DNA of 64,000 nt from Gonapodya sp. JEL0774. Its lineage: Eukaryota > Monoblepharomycota > Monoblepharidomycetes > Monoblepharidales > Gonapodyaceae. Numbering within the stretch: the first letter of the stretch is position 1; each line of letters begins with the position of its first letter. The notes under the pieces were generated by a model. The model was not told the DNA's origin. It ran no database searches and was given only the letters and a program-made list of their open reading frames with translations. The stretch is taken from the NCBI GenBank assembly GCA_027604505.1, contig JADIIX010000064.1, forward strand, positions 1 to 64,000, given 5' to 3'. This document shows, piece after piece, positions 25,030-39,685 of the stretch. A program made the translations under genes and the position numbers.

Positions 25030-27563
25030 CTACAGAGGCAGCTCAAAGTTAACATTCACGCCGGCCTTGCGTGCCATACCAACAATGGAAGCTAGGGACA
25101 CAGCCTTCTGGGCGGCTTCGTCGAGGTCGTCAATGGCGAACATCCGGAGCCCAGACTGTGCAATGATTTTCTTGCCAGTTTCAACTTCAGTACCTGAAAC
25201 AGACATGAAATGAATACGTTAGACGTAAGAAGGAGTGTTTATCGAAGATCAAACAAACAGCAGTCGACTCTGAAAAAAACTCACCCTGCAATCTCACAAC
25301 GAGGGGAATCCGCAGACCCAGTTGGTTTACAGCATTGATGATACCCTGTGCAATGACGTCACACCTCATGATACCGCCGAAGATGTTGACCAGAATGGCA
25401 GATACGTGGGGGTCGGAGGAAATGATTTTGAAGGCCTCGGTAACCTGTTCAGCGTTGGCACCACCGCCGACGTCGAGGAAGTTGGCTGGGTCACCGCCGT
25501 GGAGCTTGATGATATCCATGGTGGCCATGGCGAGACCAGCTCCATTGACTGTAGAGGTGGCGCGAGAATCTGAATTCCGGACTCTGAGTACGAGTGCGCG
25601 TCAATACTTTACAACTTACCCAGGCAACCGATGTTTCCCTCGAGGCCAATGTAGTTGAGGTTCCACTTGGTTGCGGCGACCTCACGTGGGTCCTCCTGGG
25701 TGAAGTCCCGCATGGCGAACACCTCCTTCTGCCGGAAGTCAGCGTTGTCGTCGAAGTTGATCTTGGCATCCATGCAAACGACTGAGGTGATGCAAGTTCC
25801 ACGATGAGTGATGTTGTCGGGGTCACACGGTCGTGGATGTGTCACCTTTGTCAACTGTTCATAAGAGGCAAGCAAACAACACGTACCTTCTCCGGTCGAC
25901 ACTTCAGACAGGGGGTTAATCTCAACCATGGTGGCGTCTTTCTCGGCAAAGAGCTTGTAGAGTTTCATGAAGGTTTCCGCTGCCTGCAGGGTGCGCGGAG
26001 ATCTGTCAGATTGTCCAAGTACAAGCAGAAAGCACCAAAAAACAATTGTCCCGCGATCTAACGTTTGACTTTTGGACTAGACGAGCCCTGCTTCTCCTCC
26101 TAGAACAACAACGTACCTGATCGGCTGCCTTCTGGGAGAATCCAATCTTTGCCGCAATATCCAAGGCAATGTCCTTGGTCAGTCCAGTGGCCATCTTCAA
26201 CGGCACTGTGACGATAGCTTCGGGGTTCTCCGCGGCAACGCCCTCAATGTCCATCCCCCCCTGAGAAGAAGCAATGACTACTGGACCCTGAGACTGACGG
26301 TCGAGGAGGACAGCGAAATAGTACTCTTTGCGCGAGTAAAGGCGCTCGCAGAGGAACACCTTTATTGAACCAATGGGAGGTGGGGCGCGTTGGCGTGGGG
26401 AGGAGATGTTTGAGCAGGATGAAGCGAGACGCGAAGCGAAGGAGACCCACGGCGTTGCAAATGCGGCCGGCAGCACCCGTTTGCTTGGTGAAGAGCTTGT
26501 GGCCGAGCATCTTCTCGGAGAACATTTTGGCCTCCGTGGGGCTGGTGAAATGAAGTCACATGTTAGCAGCAGCACCACACGCGACTTTGAACAGGGATCC
26601 GATTGACAATTAGTGGCGACTCATCAATCACGGAGAGCCATCAGCAAGAAGATTGCCACTTGCGCATAGCATGGAGTACTTGCTCCAAGAGCGGATTTCT
26701 TTCATGCTTTCACAGATTCTGCCGGTGCTCCCACCCGAGGCAGCGCATGTCAACGCAACCATCTGGTATACTCACGAGTAGACAATCCTGACACCACCCT
26801 TCAGACCCGAGTCCCAGACACCCTTACCACGACCACCCGCCAAGACTTGAGCCTTGATCACCATGTCCTGAGACGGAGGATGAAGATGACACGAGAACAC
26901 AAAAAATGTCAGAGCCTATGACAATATGCAAATTGGGGAAAGACTCTTACATCGGTCCCCAGCTTTCCAGCAGCCTCATAGGCTTCCGCGGCAGTCTTTG
27001 CCACGATTCCACGGGGAGTCTTGACGCCGTACTTGTTGAGTAGGCCCATAGAGTAGTGTTCGTGGATGGAGAGGAAGCGAGATTGTTGGCTGAGGCGGAT
27101 GGGTTGGCCAACAGCCTAGTTGCATGTGTGAGGTAAGGGAATGGTGTCAGGGGAGTCATAGCGGAACCGGGAATGAAAAACAGACGTGGGATCTGAATCA
27201 AGACTTCATTCATTCCGCCCGAATTCTCTTGTGTACAGTTATAAAGGCAATGTCCCAAAGAATGCCTTGACATCGTGCGTCCAGAGAAAAGGTGGGGGAT
27301 TTGGAACTGAGCTAGAAACACCATTGGAGCCCTGCATTCGAAGCAAACAAGCTGCGCGTTTCCAATTTTTCTCTGCAATTTCAATGTTTCCTGCAGCTGA
27401 TGTTCCCGAATCTCTCCAACCCGGATGGATCACCCAATCCACCGCGCCAACTGTCTTGAGCCACGAGTTGGAGTAAACTCGCGAACTCAACAGTGCCAAC
27501 TCCTGAGAGCGCTCGCCGTTTCCGCACCTTCGCTACGACGGATCGGGATGCTCGCTGGAACAT
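25030..27563 (-). CDS. LSC2: Succinate-CoA ligase (ADP-forming) beta subunit, mitochondrial
   Basis: About eight or nine minus-strand exons from ATG 27563 to TAG 25030-25032. The first exon gives a basic, Ser-rich leader ([20 protein letters not shown]) that fits mitochondrial import. The mature protein starts near [20 protein letters not shown] and has [20 protein letters not shown] of the ATP-grasp fold, [49 protein letters not shown] and [16 protein letters not shown], the last two belonging to the CoA-ligase half. The subunit pairs with the alpha subunit to convert succinyl-CoA and ADP/phosphate to succinate, CoA and ATP in the citric acid cycle. An intron splits the protein near residues [12 protein letters not shown]; reading through it would give a false insert. 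Confidence 0.92.
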
Positions 27564-28127
27564 GGTGGTGAAAGTGAGTGCGGTGTTGGGACGCGACCGG
27601 AAACCAACACTTGGAAAGGGGGGGGGTGCATTCTCTGCCACAGAAAGTCGTTCCGACAACCGATGACGATATGACGCTCGCACAACACTTTTCGCAGACG
27701 TAAACACAAATTAATAGCGCCCATATTTCCTACAATACAGGTACGTTCACAACTCAGCCCAGGTGCGAGAGATCAAGAACGCCATCACCTTTTAGTTTTG
27801 GTGCACAAGACTTTATGAGCCGACGATGTACCTGCCAGCATCTTTTCTTCGTAGAATTGGAAAGAAATTAGGGCCTCCCATGATGTCGGGCAAACACAGT
27901 CCCACTGTACGTTCGGCTGGGATTATAGACAGAATCTATGGCAAGCTGTGCGTGGCGGTTGTTAATGGCCAGGAATCGATGGTTTTGGAAAGAGTGCAGA
28001 ACGAAATGGGGGGTTGGATATTACGGTGTGAGAAGAGCCGGAAGTGATATCGCCAATTTCATCCCGGGGTCACCAAACCACTCAAACAGGGATCCTCTGG
28101 ATATAGCAAAAGCTTTTCTAAGTCAAC
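27564..28127. other. Divergent promoter region
   Basis: Lies between LSC2 (-) and the DJ-1/PfpI gene (+), so it should carry both promoters. A G-run occurs near 27615. A small open frame at 27826-28047 lacks any recognisable feature and I do not call it. Confidence 0.45.
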
Positions 28128-29105
28128 ATGACTGCAGGCCCCACCAATATTGGCGTCGTCGTAAGTCACCCAAGACGTTCTCCTGGGCTTGGTAACCCCA
28201 TTTCTTCGGTCTGATTCACTTCATACTTCATGTAAGCTATTTGATGGATTCGAACTTCTCGACACCTTTGGCCCGCTGGAGTTCCTCGTGAGCTATTAGC
28301 GCTCAGTGATGGTCTGGATGGGTTCTCGTTCCAACTTTCCCCCGATCAGAATTATATGCCCAACGTGCGCCATTTTATCATAACTGAAACCGGCGAGCCG
28401 GCCTCTATCTGGCTTGGTGGGCTCGTTCCTGGCTCAGCTCCTGTGAAGGCAACCACGGTTGTCGCTGATTACTCGTTTGAGACCGCTCCACAAGTGGACA
28501 TCCTGCTGTTGCCAGGTGGCCACGGAACATTCATGGAGGAACGTAACGAAAAGATGATTGAGTTTTTGAGGGAGAGGGGAATGAAGGCAAAACATATTCT
28601 CACAGGTGCATAGTATCTACCATCGTGACATGATCTGCCCGGAAGTGTTCATCCACAATTGCCGTCCACAGTCTGCACCGGGTCTCTCCTTTTTGCCAAA
28701 ACCGGCTTACTCAGTGGCCGTGCGGCAACGTCCAACAAGAACGTCATGTCCATGCCTGAGCGCTTTTCGTCAAAAGCCTACCCTGGGATCGAGTGGAAGC
28801 CCCGTGCACGGTGGGTTCACAGTCCTCCTAAGGAGGAAGGTACTCCAGATGTTTGGACGAGCTCCGGGGTGGCTGCTGGTACGTCTAAGTGGTCATCATC
28901 CTTTTTGCACTGCTTGTAACCGTGTGGATGCTCTTCACATCATGTCATTCTCATTGCTTTTGACTGTTCAGGTATGGACATGACAATTGCTTTCATCCGC
29001 GAAGTTTGGGGTGATGCTGCGGCGCGCGGAATCGCAAAGGGGAGTGAGTATTCACCACAGGAAGACTCATCAGCAGATAGTTTCGCCACCGTGTATAATT
29101 TATGA
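28128..29105 (+). CDS. DJ-1/PfpI family protein
   Basis: Five exons, 28128-28160, 28237-28287, 28350-28605, 28672-28878 and 28972-29105, join exactly to about 226 residues. Family marks are LFDGFELLDTFGPLEFL at the N-terminus, VDILLLPGGHGT, the nucleophile elbow VCTGSLLFAKTGLLSGR with its cysteine, a following RWVHSPP, and TSSGVAAGMDMTIAFI. The ending EYSPQED is like that of isonitrile hydratase/ThiJ-like members. This class includes glyoxalase III, isonitrile hydratases and protein deglycase-type proteins; the substrate cannot be inferred. It lies about 150 bases upstream of an MFS exporter on the same strand, which may suggest a shared detoxification role. Confidence 0.88.
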
Positions 29106-29254
29106 TGAAAAACGTGAAAGTTTTCAACAGTGAAATGTTTTATTTTTTTTTGAGCCTTCTGACAGGCGAGGTGTTGCCAAGAGGTTTGTAATATCCGACG
29201 CGGTCTGGTGTCTCCCGCACATTTCAAAACGCTTCTGCCTTTCCAAGCGCAGTT

Positions 29255-31996
29255 ATGGCCTCTCAAGGAGAATCTCCATTGCATTCGGAGACTAACGGAG
29301 ATGCTCATACCAGTTTAATGGTGAGGAGTGGAGCGAACGAGGACAGCGGGACAACGGTCCGATTCGACATCACATCACCCAAGTTCTCTACGAAACTTTA
29401 GAACAATGCTTCGAATTTGTCTGAAAGGGGACTGGATAATGAGGCTGCCGTGCTCCAAAACGGTCCTGTTACTGCTGCGAAGGATGGAAAAGCTGCCGAA
29501 AATGGAAACTCCATGACTCCAGACGGCGCAGGTCCCATCCAGCTTTACTCGACGGGACGATTGATGATAGTCCTCTTTTCGCTGGCGCTGTGCGTGCTCC
29601 TGGCCGCTCTGGATGTTACGAGTAAGTGGGATTGCTTTCACTTACTTGAACGCTTCTTACCCCCATGTTTTCAGTCGTGTCTACCGCGCTGCCCACCATC
29701 GGTTTGTGCTCTATACGATCTCGCTGCTTTCTGTACGCTTATCTGATGCATATATTACCCACCAGTATCGGATTTGAAAGGATTTGACAAGCTCTCTTGG
29801 GTCGGGATATCATATCTGCTCACTTCGTGCGTAGCTGCTGATTTAAGTTCCGTAACTTGATCGAATTGACATTCGGTTGTTCTTGCAGCACCGCCCTACA
29901 GCCAGTGTATGGCAAACTTTCGGATATTTTCGGGAGAAGGCCAATTCTCTTCTTCTGCATATTCATGTTCCTCCTCGGCTCCGCCATGTGTGGAGTATCT
30001 CAAACTATGGATATGTTGATCGCGAGCCGGGCTATTCAGGGCATCGGAGGTATTGTCTTGCTGAGGTTTCATTGTATACCATGATTGCATCCGCACTTCC
30101 CGAGTTACTTCTTCAGGAGGTGGCCTCATTGCCCTGATTATGATTATCATCTCTGAGATAGTTAGCATGAAAGAGCGCGGAAAGTATCAGGGAGTAAGTA
30201 CTGCTTTTCCAAATCATCGGGAGTCCAATATTAAAAGTGACAACATGAATCGATAGATGATTGGCGCTTCTTGGGGCCTCGCGTCCGTCATCGGACCTCT
30301 TCTTGGAGGAGTATTCACGGATAAAGTTTCGTGGAGGTGGTCCTTCTTTGTGTAAGCTCGATGGCGGATAAATCGCAAGCCACAACACACAACTGAGCCT
30401 CTCGGTTCATCAAGAAATCTGCCTCTGGGTGCTGTCGCGTCTGTGTTCATTTTCGTCTTCTTGAAGCTTCCTCATCCTAAAGGTGATTCTCTAATCTTCA
30501 AAAGCACTACCCGTTCGGTGACTTACAATGCTTCCTCGTGCCCCCGATTTCAGGTGACTTGAAGGAAAAGATTGTTCGGATTGATTTTGCTGGTATCATT
30601 GCAATTGTGGGAGGAAGTTTATTTGTTCTGTTGGCGCTTGAGTGGGGCGGTGAGTACAACGTCAGGTTGTAGTATCCCTCCTTGAGTTTACTATTCAATC
30701 AATCTTCATAAGGAAACCAATATCCTTGGTCCTCACCGTTGGTGATCAGCTTTTTGATAATTGGGTTTCTGTTCTATGCAGTATTTGTTTATATTGAACT
30801 CAAGGTTGCAAAGGAACCAATTATTCGTACGTCCCGCGTTTTTACACCGTCCATTGTTCACTCGATACTAAGCGATGTGGCCCTTCATACTTAGCGATGA
30901 GTATGTTTCAGTATCGGAATTTTTGGGCCTCAATGATTGTCGGATTTGTCAGCGGCTTTATCTTACTCGGGTGCAGTTACTTTCTCCCGCTCTGGTTCCA
31001 ATATGTTCGTGAGGACTGTGAGTACATCTATTCACGTTTTATGAATCTCTGAACTTAAATCTCTGAACTAATTATTGACTCACACATGCGGTCTTCCAGC
31101 GGCGACAAGTTCGGGTCTTGCCATCCTCCCGTTCATGCTGGGAACAGTCATACTTTCCATTGTGTCAGGTATCTTAGTCACCAAGACCGGAAAATACATA
31201 CCCTTCATTCAATTTGGTATGGTAAGACAACAGTTTACCTGAAGGTGTGCAGTAGACATTCTCACTCGGATTCCTGAATATCCTCGAAGGCTTTGCTGGT
31301 TCTCTCTGCCGCCCTCATCTCCACATGGGACTTGCCTACAGCCAGCGCTGTTGAGATTGTGGAGATGCTCGTTTTGGGCGTCGGAATGGGGTGTGCTCTC
31401 CAGACGGTCCTAATCGCCATTCAGGCAGCCGTCCCGGCAAAGTTTATTGGCCCATCCACGTCAGCAATGATTTTTGGGAGGAGTATGGGAGGTGTCTTTT
31501 CCCTTGCCATGTTCGGGACGGTTCTGAACAATGTCGCCAGTAACGAGATTATTTCGGCGCTTGGACCTGACAGCAACTTTATTGGGAGCAACCAGTCCCG
31601 CGCGGGATTAAGCCAGGCACCCCCAGAGGTGAAGACAATTGTTCTTCAAGCGTACCGGTAAGTTCCGCCGTTACAGTGTTGTCCTGGGACTCTTCATATG
31701 AACCTTTTTGTGAATTTTCCGTCATAGCGATGGCATACATTTTGTTTGTGAGAGTCACGTTTGTTGTTATCTCTTCTGATACCCTTCGTACTAAAGAAAA
31801 TCTCGATTTATTACAAGGGGTCGGTCTCGCCCCTCTGCTTGGACTTGGCTTAATAGCCTCCCTCTTGCTCCGACACATTCCTTTGCGGACTGCCATTGAT
31901 ATCAAGCTTGATGACCAGAGCAAACATTCGGGTACACCGGCAGCCGCCAGTGACGAGACAGCAGACGACAGTACAGCCACTCTGGCAGCACATTGA
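29255..31996 (+). CDS. MFS transporter, DHA2 (14-TMS) drug:H+ antiporter type
   Basis: A dozen or so short exons from ATG 29255 to TGA 31994-31996 encode about 570 residues. An N-terminal cytosolic tail of about 85 residues precedes [20 protein letters not shown], then IVSTALPTI. Motif A of the major facilitator family appears as [15 protein letters not shown] between helices 2 and 3; motif C as [18 protein letters not shown] in helix 5; the NLPLG turn follows. More hydrophobic helices run through [19 protein letters not shown] and [20 protein letters not shown]. This is the layout of fungal DHA2 exporters that expel toxins or drugs at the plasma membrane. The C-terminal exon is best joined across an intron near 31748-31817, giving [20 protein letters not shown] as the last helix. 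Confidence 0.9.
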
Positions 31997-32221
31997 TGCG
32001 GATAATACAGCATTTAATATCGGAGCACATCGTCCCACATAATCTTGCCGCTTTGCACGAGTTCGATCATGTAATGTAATAACACGGTGCCAGCATTTAG
32101 GCGATACTCCATTGTTGGAGTGCGTTGGGTCATCAATACTTACGAAACAGTCACTTCGTACATAATCCATATCAGTCCTGGAGCCCAGCTCTTCACCCAA
32201 CAACGAAGCCCCCAAATTTCG

Positions 32222-34043
<1,822 letters not shown>

Positions 34044-34246
34044 TGGTATTATTGTTTTTTGCGAATCTTGGATGGCTTCTGATTCGGTCATAAATGTAAT
34101 TCGAAGTACATACATGATGGACAGCAAGCCATTTTAGGGAAAGACGTACAAGAAACTTATATCCTCCACAACCAGCAGTGTAAAGCCACCTGCCACCGCA
34201 TTACACTTCCCGCGAAAAACATCAAGTGTTTCTGTCGATCACAGCA

Positions 34247-35638
34247 ATGCCGGTGCCCTTTCTTCCCGACGAAGTCCTTGCAACCATATTCAAGAGTGTT
34301 AGCCCCCGCCTTCACTTTTCGCTTCTCCCACTCGTCTCCTGGCGCTGGCGGCGACTCTCCGCTTCTACCTTAGGCCAGAACGGCCTGGTCGCGCTAGAAG
34401 TACATTTGCGGCCTCCCTATCCTGAAAATTCAGATTATGCTCCGAAATACAAACTGGGCAGAGGGATCGAGTGGTTTGACAAGCCCAAGATACTATCGTA
34501 TGAAGGCCTTGTTGACGATAAAAGAACAATTGTCGTCAAAGGAAGCGCGGTTGGGAGGGTTGTGGTCCTCATTTCAAACGATGGTCTCTCGAGTGGGGGC
34601 GGCAGCGTCAAGTGGACTCACGAAAATCTGGCCCGATTTGTGGCTTCCGAGTGTGGCAAGGGCCTCGATTGGAAACGAATACGATTGTTGGTGAAATCCG
34701 TGTCGTGTCGGATTGCTGACTTGTTGGAAGAACACCGGCAACATTCCTGGCGCGGACCGGTCGGTGATTATCATCTTCACCAGTTTTGGAGAGTTTGCGA
34801 GTACATTCAGTTCTGTGAGCCGCTATCACTTTTAGTGGAGCCCTGGCTCCTTCAACGCATGGCAGACGACAAAAAAAATTACATGTTCCAATCAGTTCAA
34901 ACCTTGCTTTACACCGATTGTTTGCGCGAGTTGGATGAGCCGCCACTGGAGAATGAACTTGTCACAAAAGGGCTCGTGAAGTTATTTCCGGGAATCAAGA
35001 CCTTCGTCGTGGAGAGTTCGGACGATGACTGGTTGCAACCGCACTTTCTGTCCCCCGTGTTCAGGGAGCAAATCGAAACATTTAATGTACGAACCAAGAT
35101 CTTGGATTTTAATCTCGTAGATGAGGGCGACGACCACGAGTATGTTGCCATTTGGAACGCCACAGAACACTTTCCAAATATGACCACTCTGGGGACTTTA
35201 GTCATTCCTCCTTCGCATGGGGATATCTTTCTGGAAGATTTTGATGGCAAGAGCTCCCTGCAGAATATCACTCATCTATGGCTCGCAGTTGATTGGCAGT
35301 GGAATTGCCTCGACAACCTTGCTACTGGGATGGGTCAGCACATTCCCCACCTACAGGAACTTCACTTGGAAGTGTATCGCGCGAACAGACATGACGAGAG
35401 TGATAGAGGTGTTATTGGTGACGCATGGAAGAGATTCGTATTGTCGGTGGCTGCCCAAAAATTCGTGATATCACAATGCTGTATGACGGGCCAGAGCCAT
35501 CGCAATTGGTTTGCAAACATCCTGAAAGAGACATGCAACAGCTGTGGGAAGTCGCTTATTGTCGAGGAACATTGCAGCCTCGGGGATCTCAAGTTATGTG
35601 ATTATCCACATTGTATGGTTGAGGAAAGTTTGCCATGA
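34247..35638 (+). CDS. F-box-like protein
   Basis: An intronless frame of 463 codons starts at ATG 34247. The N-terminus PFLPDEVLATIFKSVSPRLH followed by LLPLVSWRWRRLSAS has the F-box helix pattern (Leu-Pro-x-Glu-hydrophobic, later Trp-Arg). The rest has scattered leucine- and aspartate-rich segments such as NMTTLGTLVIPPSHGDIFL and HIPHLQELHLEVYR that could be irregular leucine-rich repeats. F-box proteins bring substrates to SCF ubiquitin ligases through Skp1. The substrate is unknown. Lack of introns is unusual beside the heavily spliced neighbours. Confidence 0.6.
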   Translation: MPVPFLPDEVLATIFKSVSPRLHFSLLPLVSWRWRRLSASTLGQNGLVALEVHLRPPYPENSDYAPKYKLGRGIEWFDKPKILSYEGLVDDKRTIVVKGSAVGRVVVLISNDGLSSGGGSVKWTHENLARFVASECGKGLDWKRIRLLVKSVSCRIADLLEEHRQHSWRGPVGDYHLHQFWRVCEYIQFCEPLSLLVEPWLLQRMADDKKNYMFQSVQTLLYTDCLRELDEPPLENELVTKGLVKLFPGIKTFVVESSDDDWLQPHFLSPVFREQIETFNVRTKILDFNLVDEGDDHEYVAIWNATEHFPNMTTLGTLVIPPSHGDIFLEDFDGKSSLQNITHLWLAVDWQWNCLDNLATGMGQHIPHLQELHLEVYRANRHDESDRGVIGDAWKRFVLSVAAQKFVISQCCMTGQSHRNWFANILKETCNSCGKSLIVEEHCSLGDLKLCDYPHCMVEESLP

Positions 35639-35760
35639 GATGGAAAGTACTTTTTTGTCCTGAAAGTGTGTTACATAAACGGAAAGGAATAACCGAAGAA
35701 CCTGTGGTCATGTTGGTGTGTTGTGCTGTGGGCTGGAGGATCGTGATCGAGGAAGAGAAA

Positions 35761-37578
35761 ATGACAATTGCTGCTCCCCGAGTTCTGTCGAGCACACTTT
35801 TCGCAGGGGATCCTGCGTCATTTGTCTTCGACATTTCACTCTCGCCTGATGGTTTCAGGTTCGCTGCGTCTGGTCGCACTTCTGCCCCAGCTTCAACCAC
35901 CGAAGGGAAGCAGGAACCGCGACGGCCGTCTAGAATCAAAAAAGATATTGCGAATATTGCATTTCACAACCCCCATTTACTTGATCCCGCAATTCCAAGG
36001 ACGGACTTCATTCTTGTGTATGATGCTGTGACATTGAAGGAGATAGGGCGCTGCTCGGGGCATGTAGACACGATCACGGACTTATCGTTTTCCCCAGTCG
36101 GACCATCGCGCTCAGAATCGTTGCTTGTTTCGTCTTCAAGAGATGGTACTGTGCGTGTGTGGGATTGCCGCGCCCCAGCAACAATGGACCTTGGATCAAT
36201 CGCCCAGGTTTCCCTGATTCCCTGTCCAGAGCCGCTTATGTCGCATTCGCTAAACTGCAATGGCCAACTTCTTGCAGCTGGTACAGAGAAAGTCGGTGAA
36301 GACGCACGCATTCGATTGTGGGACGTGCGCCAGGCAGGAGTGACGAAATACAATGGAGAAGACGAAGGGACGGACAAGCAAGTCTTTGCGAGAGGACTTG
36401 TTGGAGACTTTGCAGATTCACACGGGGATGACATTACTCAGGTGAGTTGTTCAATGACCATTTCTGCCAATAGCATTTCCATCAAGCGATGAAGTGAAGA
36501 TTTGATTGAGGGCTACAATTACCTCTTTCAACATGTTAAAATTCACCCGTCTCACATTCAACATCCACCATCGTTTAATCCTACCGCGGCCAGGTTCGGT
36601 TCCACCCCACCCACCCTCTGAAACTCCTGACAGGAGGAACAGACGGTATCTTTAACATCTTCCACATCGCCGGTGCCACAAACGCATCTCCCAATGATTC
36701 TGACTCCAACTCTGACGATGACGCCATGGATACGTCTTCCCCCACCTCTCCGACGGGAAAGCTTTTGTATGACGAAGACGAGAGTATCGCCTACACTACG
36801 AACGCCGACTCGGTGCACAGGTTGGCATGGTTTGGAGCTGATGCGAGTGGGTGGTACGTTGCCTGCTTAACACACGTGGAGACGATTGGCGTGTGGAACG
36901 AGGAGGTGGGTGCTGTAATATTGCAATTTGCCACCGATACCAACGCATGACACGCGAACTAAGAATGTTGACACATTCCGTTAATTGCAACTTATTCTCT
37001 GTGAATTTGATACATGCAAAAGGTGGATAGCCTTGTGTCGTTTGGTGACGTACGCCGAAGCAAGGACACCATAACCGGAACACCTGCAGTGGACTATCTA
37101 GTCGGCACCGATTTCGACACAAACGAGGGCCGATTACGTGTAATAGGAGGCTCAAACGAGTGAGTGACACCTTCTTCGCAGGCGAGAGCTGATTGCACAA
37201 ATCTTAACAAAGATTGCTATATTGTGGCTTGATGCAAAAATTTTAGAGGCGAAGTAACCATATTTAACGTCAATCTCGACTCCCTTGATCCCATGTGCGT
37301 CCTACGCGGGGGACACAAGGAGCTTGTGCGAGGGTTTGGCCGGTGGCAGGTTGGTAAATTTGACTTCGCTGCATGTGCATCACCACTTCAATGATGGCTA
37401 ATGGCAGAACTTTGTGGAACAAATTTTAGACCGGTATGGTGGTGACGGGAGGGGAGGATGGGAGGATTTGCATGTGGAGTTGATCCTTTGTAACAATGCG
37501 CAATGGAATAGAACAGCGTTTGTAACAACATGTAAATTTGCGATTATTGCGATCTACAGACATCTGAAATTGGATTAA
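35761..37578 (+). CDS. WDR89: WD40-repeat protein, WDR89 family
   Basis: Exons start at ATG 35761; large ones are 35761 to about 36438 and about 36595-36905, then about 37020-37159, about 37247-37350 and a last exon from 37408 to TAA 37576-37578 (end less certain). WD repeats are visible: GHVDTITDLSFSP..LLVSSSRDGTVRVWDCRAP, LLAAGTEKVGEDARIRLWDVR and HGDDITQVRFHPTHPLKLLT followed by GGTDGIFNIFHI. The acidic insert with NADSVHRLAWFG and YVACLTHVETIGVWNEE is typical of WDR89. The late block LRGGHKELVRGFGRWQ matches the last blade. The function in the family is poorly known. Confidence 0.8.
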
Positions 37579-37685
37579 TCTACGTGAAGAGGGTTCAAGG
37601 GAGTGGATGTTTATAAATGTTTTATTCGATCGTTGAGGATAGGTCACACCAGCGGAACGTCCTGTCACAGCGCCTTGTGTGCCAA

Positions 37686-39685
37686 TCATATGCAAAAAAC
37701 TCCCAAGTCAGCCATTGGATCCATACCCTTGTTCTCTTCTTCGTCGTTGGAAAAGCTTGCATCATCCTCTTCGACACCCCATCTGCGGAGCTCTCTGTCC
37801 ACGGTAGACCATGCTCCGTGCACCTCCACCTCGGCTCCATCCTCACCGATCAAGGTCGCGCTCGCCTCTGCAGCCAATGGAAGAGGCTCGCTCGGGTTGC
37901 GCAGCGATGCGTCAAACCCTACATAGTTGTCCTCCTCGGTGTCACTCTCGTCCTCTTCGTGGTACGCGTCCCAGTCGCGACGCTCCCGTGCCACACGAGC
38001 GTTAGCACGTTCAAAGTGGGCATGGAGGTGCGCATTGGTCTCGTCTGGCTTTTCTGAGAGGATTGCGTGGCCGGAGCCTTGGAAGATGACCAGAGGAGCA
38101 CGGAGGTGGTGGGCGAGGTACGTCTGACAGAAGAGTGGAGTTCAGATCAAGACTGAGAGCCATGTAAAGTTACCGGCCAACGCACAGAGTTTTCAGGTCG
38201 AACGAGGTTGTCCCACGTTCCTGTCATTACAAGCGTCTCAACTCCGAGCTTTCGCATCTTTTCGAGACGACCTGCGCTGAGGTGGTGAGCGCCAGCAGCT
38301 ATGAGATTTGGGAGATGAAGTGGATGCGGAATCGGCAATTAGAGACTGGAACCTTTTCATTGTAACTCGCAACGTAACGACGTACCTGCAAGTTGCCCCA
38401 AGGCTCCTTGAGGAGGCTGCTCCGGAACCATTGATGCCTTCACGGCAAACCGCTTTTTGGATCAAAAATCAGTCAGCACACTTTATCGGTAATGGAACGA
38501 ACGTGGGTCCCGAACGCACCTCGTATACCCAATCGCTGTTTGTCTTATACGGATTCCCATCCGAACCACGCGCGCACACACCAAAGCTTGCCGATGGCGC
38601 CTCTTGGAGCCATTTTGCTGGGAAGAGGGTTGGGAGCATCACCTCGATTCGCTCGCTAGTATGTATGATATCGATGGAAGTATATCCAAAGTTTGATGGG
38701 AGCAGATAAACACTCACTGGGCGTTCCTGGTCACGGCCATGCGAGGAATATTAAAAAGAGCGCCTAAAGGAGGCAGGCCGCGACCGGCGGTGGTGGAAAT
38801 GAGAGAGAATGAGGCGAAGGTGCGAGGAGGGGCAAGGAGGGCGAGCTCTTGGAGAATCTATGGAAGAGGACCAATGACAAGAGAGGTACACAGATTATTA
38901 GCAGAGTCCTCACATAAAGTTTGCAAAAAATGATTCACCATTCCACCCATAGAGACGCCGACAAGGTGAACACCAGTGGTCCATTCAGGCCCCAACGCCG
39001 ACATGAGCTCATACACATCAACTGCCATTTCCGAGGTAGAGTAGAATCCAGAGGGAGCGGAGGAGAAGCCGACTGGAGAGCATTGAAACAAGAGCGAGTC
39101 ACATGAGAGGTTGGTCAACAACTAGGTGGAAGAGATCGGGGTGTACCTCCACGATTATCAAAGCACAGTGCTTGGTAATCAGGTTGACTTCCGAAGTACC
39201 TGACCTGGTGGAAGGGGGGAGGTCAAGAACAAACTTCATTGAGTGAATGAGGATCTGCTCACTGCCACTTGCAGTCCAAAAGCAGCCAATATCAAAATTC
39301 GAATCGTATTAACGTACCTGATACTCCCACTGCTGACAGGTCGTGTTGAGTCCCACTATGATGAGGTTGAAGAATGGGAGACATGTCAGCAATTTCCAAC
39401 GAATTCGAGCCCTGAAAACGGATATCACCCGATCAGCGACTCACTGATAAAGAGAACTTTCTTCTTTCCTGTTCCCCAAAGCTCGTAGTAGAGGCTGACG
39501 GGCTCTGGTTTTCGACTTTTTCCTACAACAACCTTCCCAACTTTTTCGGGCCTCATCGCCATCATCACCGCTGCCTCTTCGGGTGTTGGTCGAGGTTTAT
39601 CGATATTTGCCATGGACCGAGTTTCGGGAGGCATGTTGGAGGGAAACGAGTTCAGTGTGATAGGGGAATGTGCGGGGGCAGACAT
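37686..39685 (-). CDS. Alpha/beta hydrolase
   Basis: Seven or so minus-strand exons from ATG 39685 to a stop at 37686-37688, giving about 400 residues. The fold is seen as VSLYYELWGTGKKKVLFIMG with GLNTTCQQWEYQ (oxyanion strand), YQALCFDNRG, the nucleophile elbow HLVGVSMGGMV with Ser, VETLVMTGTWDNLVRPENS carrying the acidic residue, and VIFQGSGHAILSEKPDE with the catalytic His. The C-terminal 100 residues are acidic and probably disordered (EEDESDTEEDNYVG). Family members are lipases, esterases or peroxidase-like hydrolases; the substrate is unknown. It is transcribed divergently from glycogen synthase. Confidence 0.85.

Noticed and set aside
26365-26470. Apparent insertion in succinate-CoA ligase
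   Set aside because: A GT..AG intron there restores the conserved order ICNAV then [14 protein letters not shown], so the insert is intronic.
27826-28047. Small plus-strand gene between LSC2 and the DJ-1 gene
   Set aside because: 73 codons, no family features, and it lies in the expected divergent promoter.
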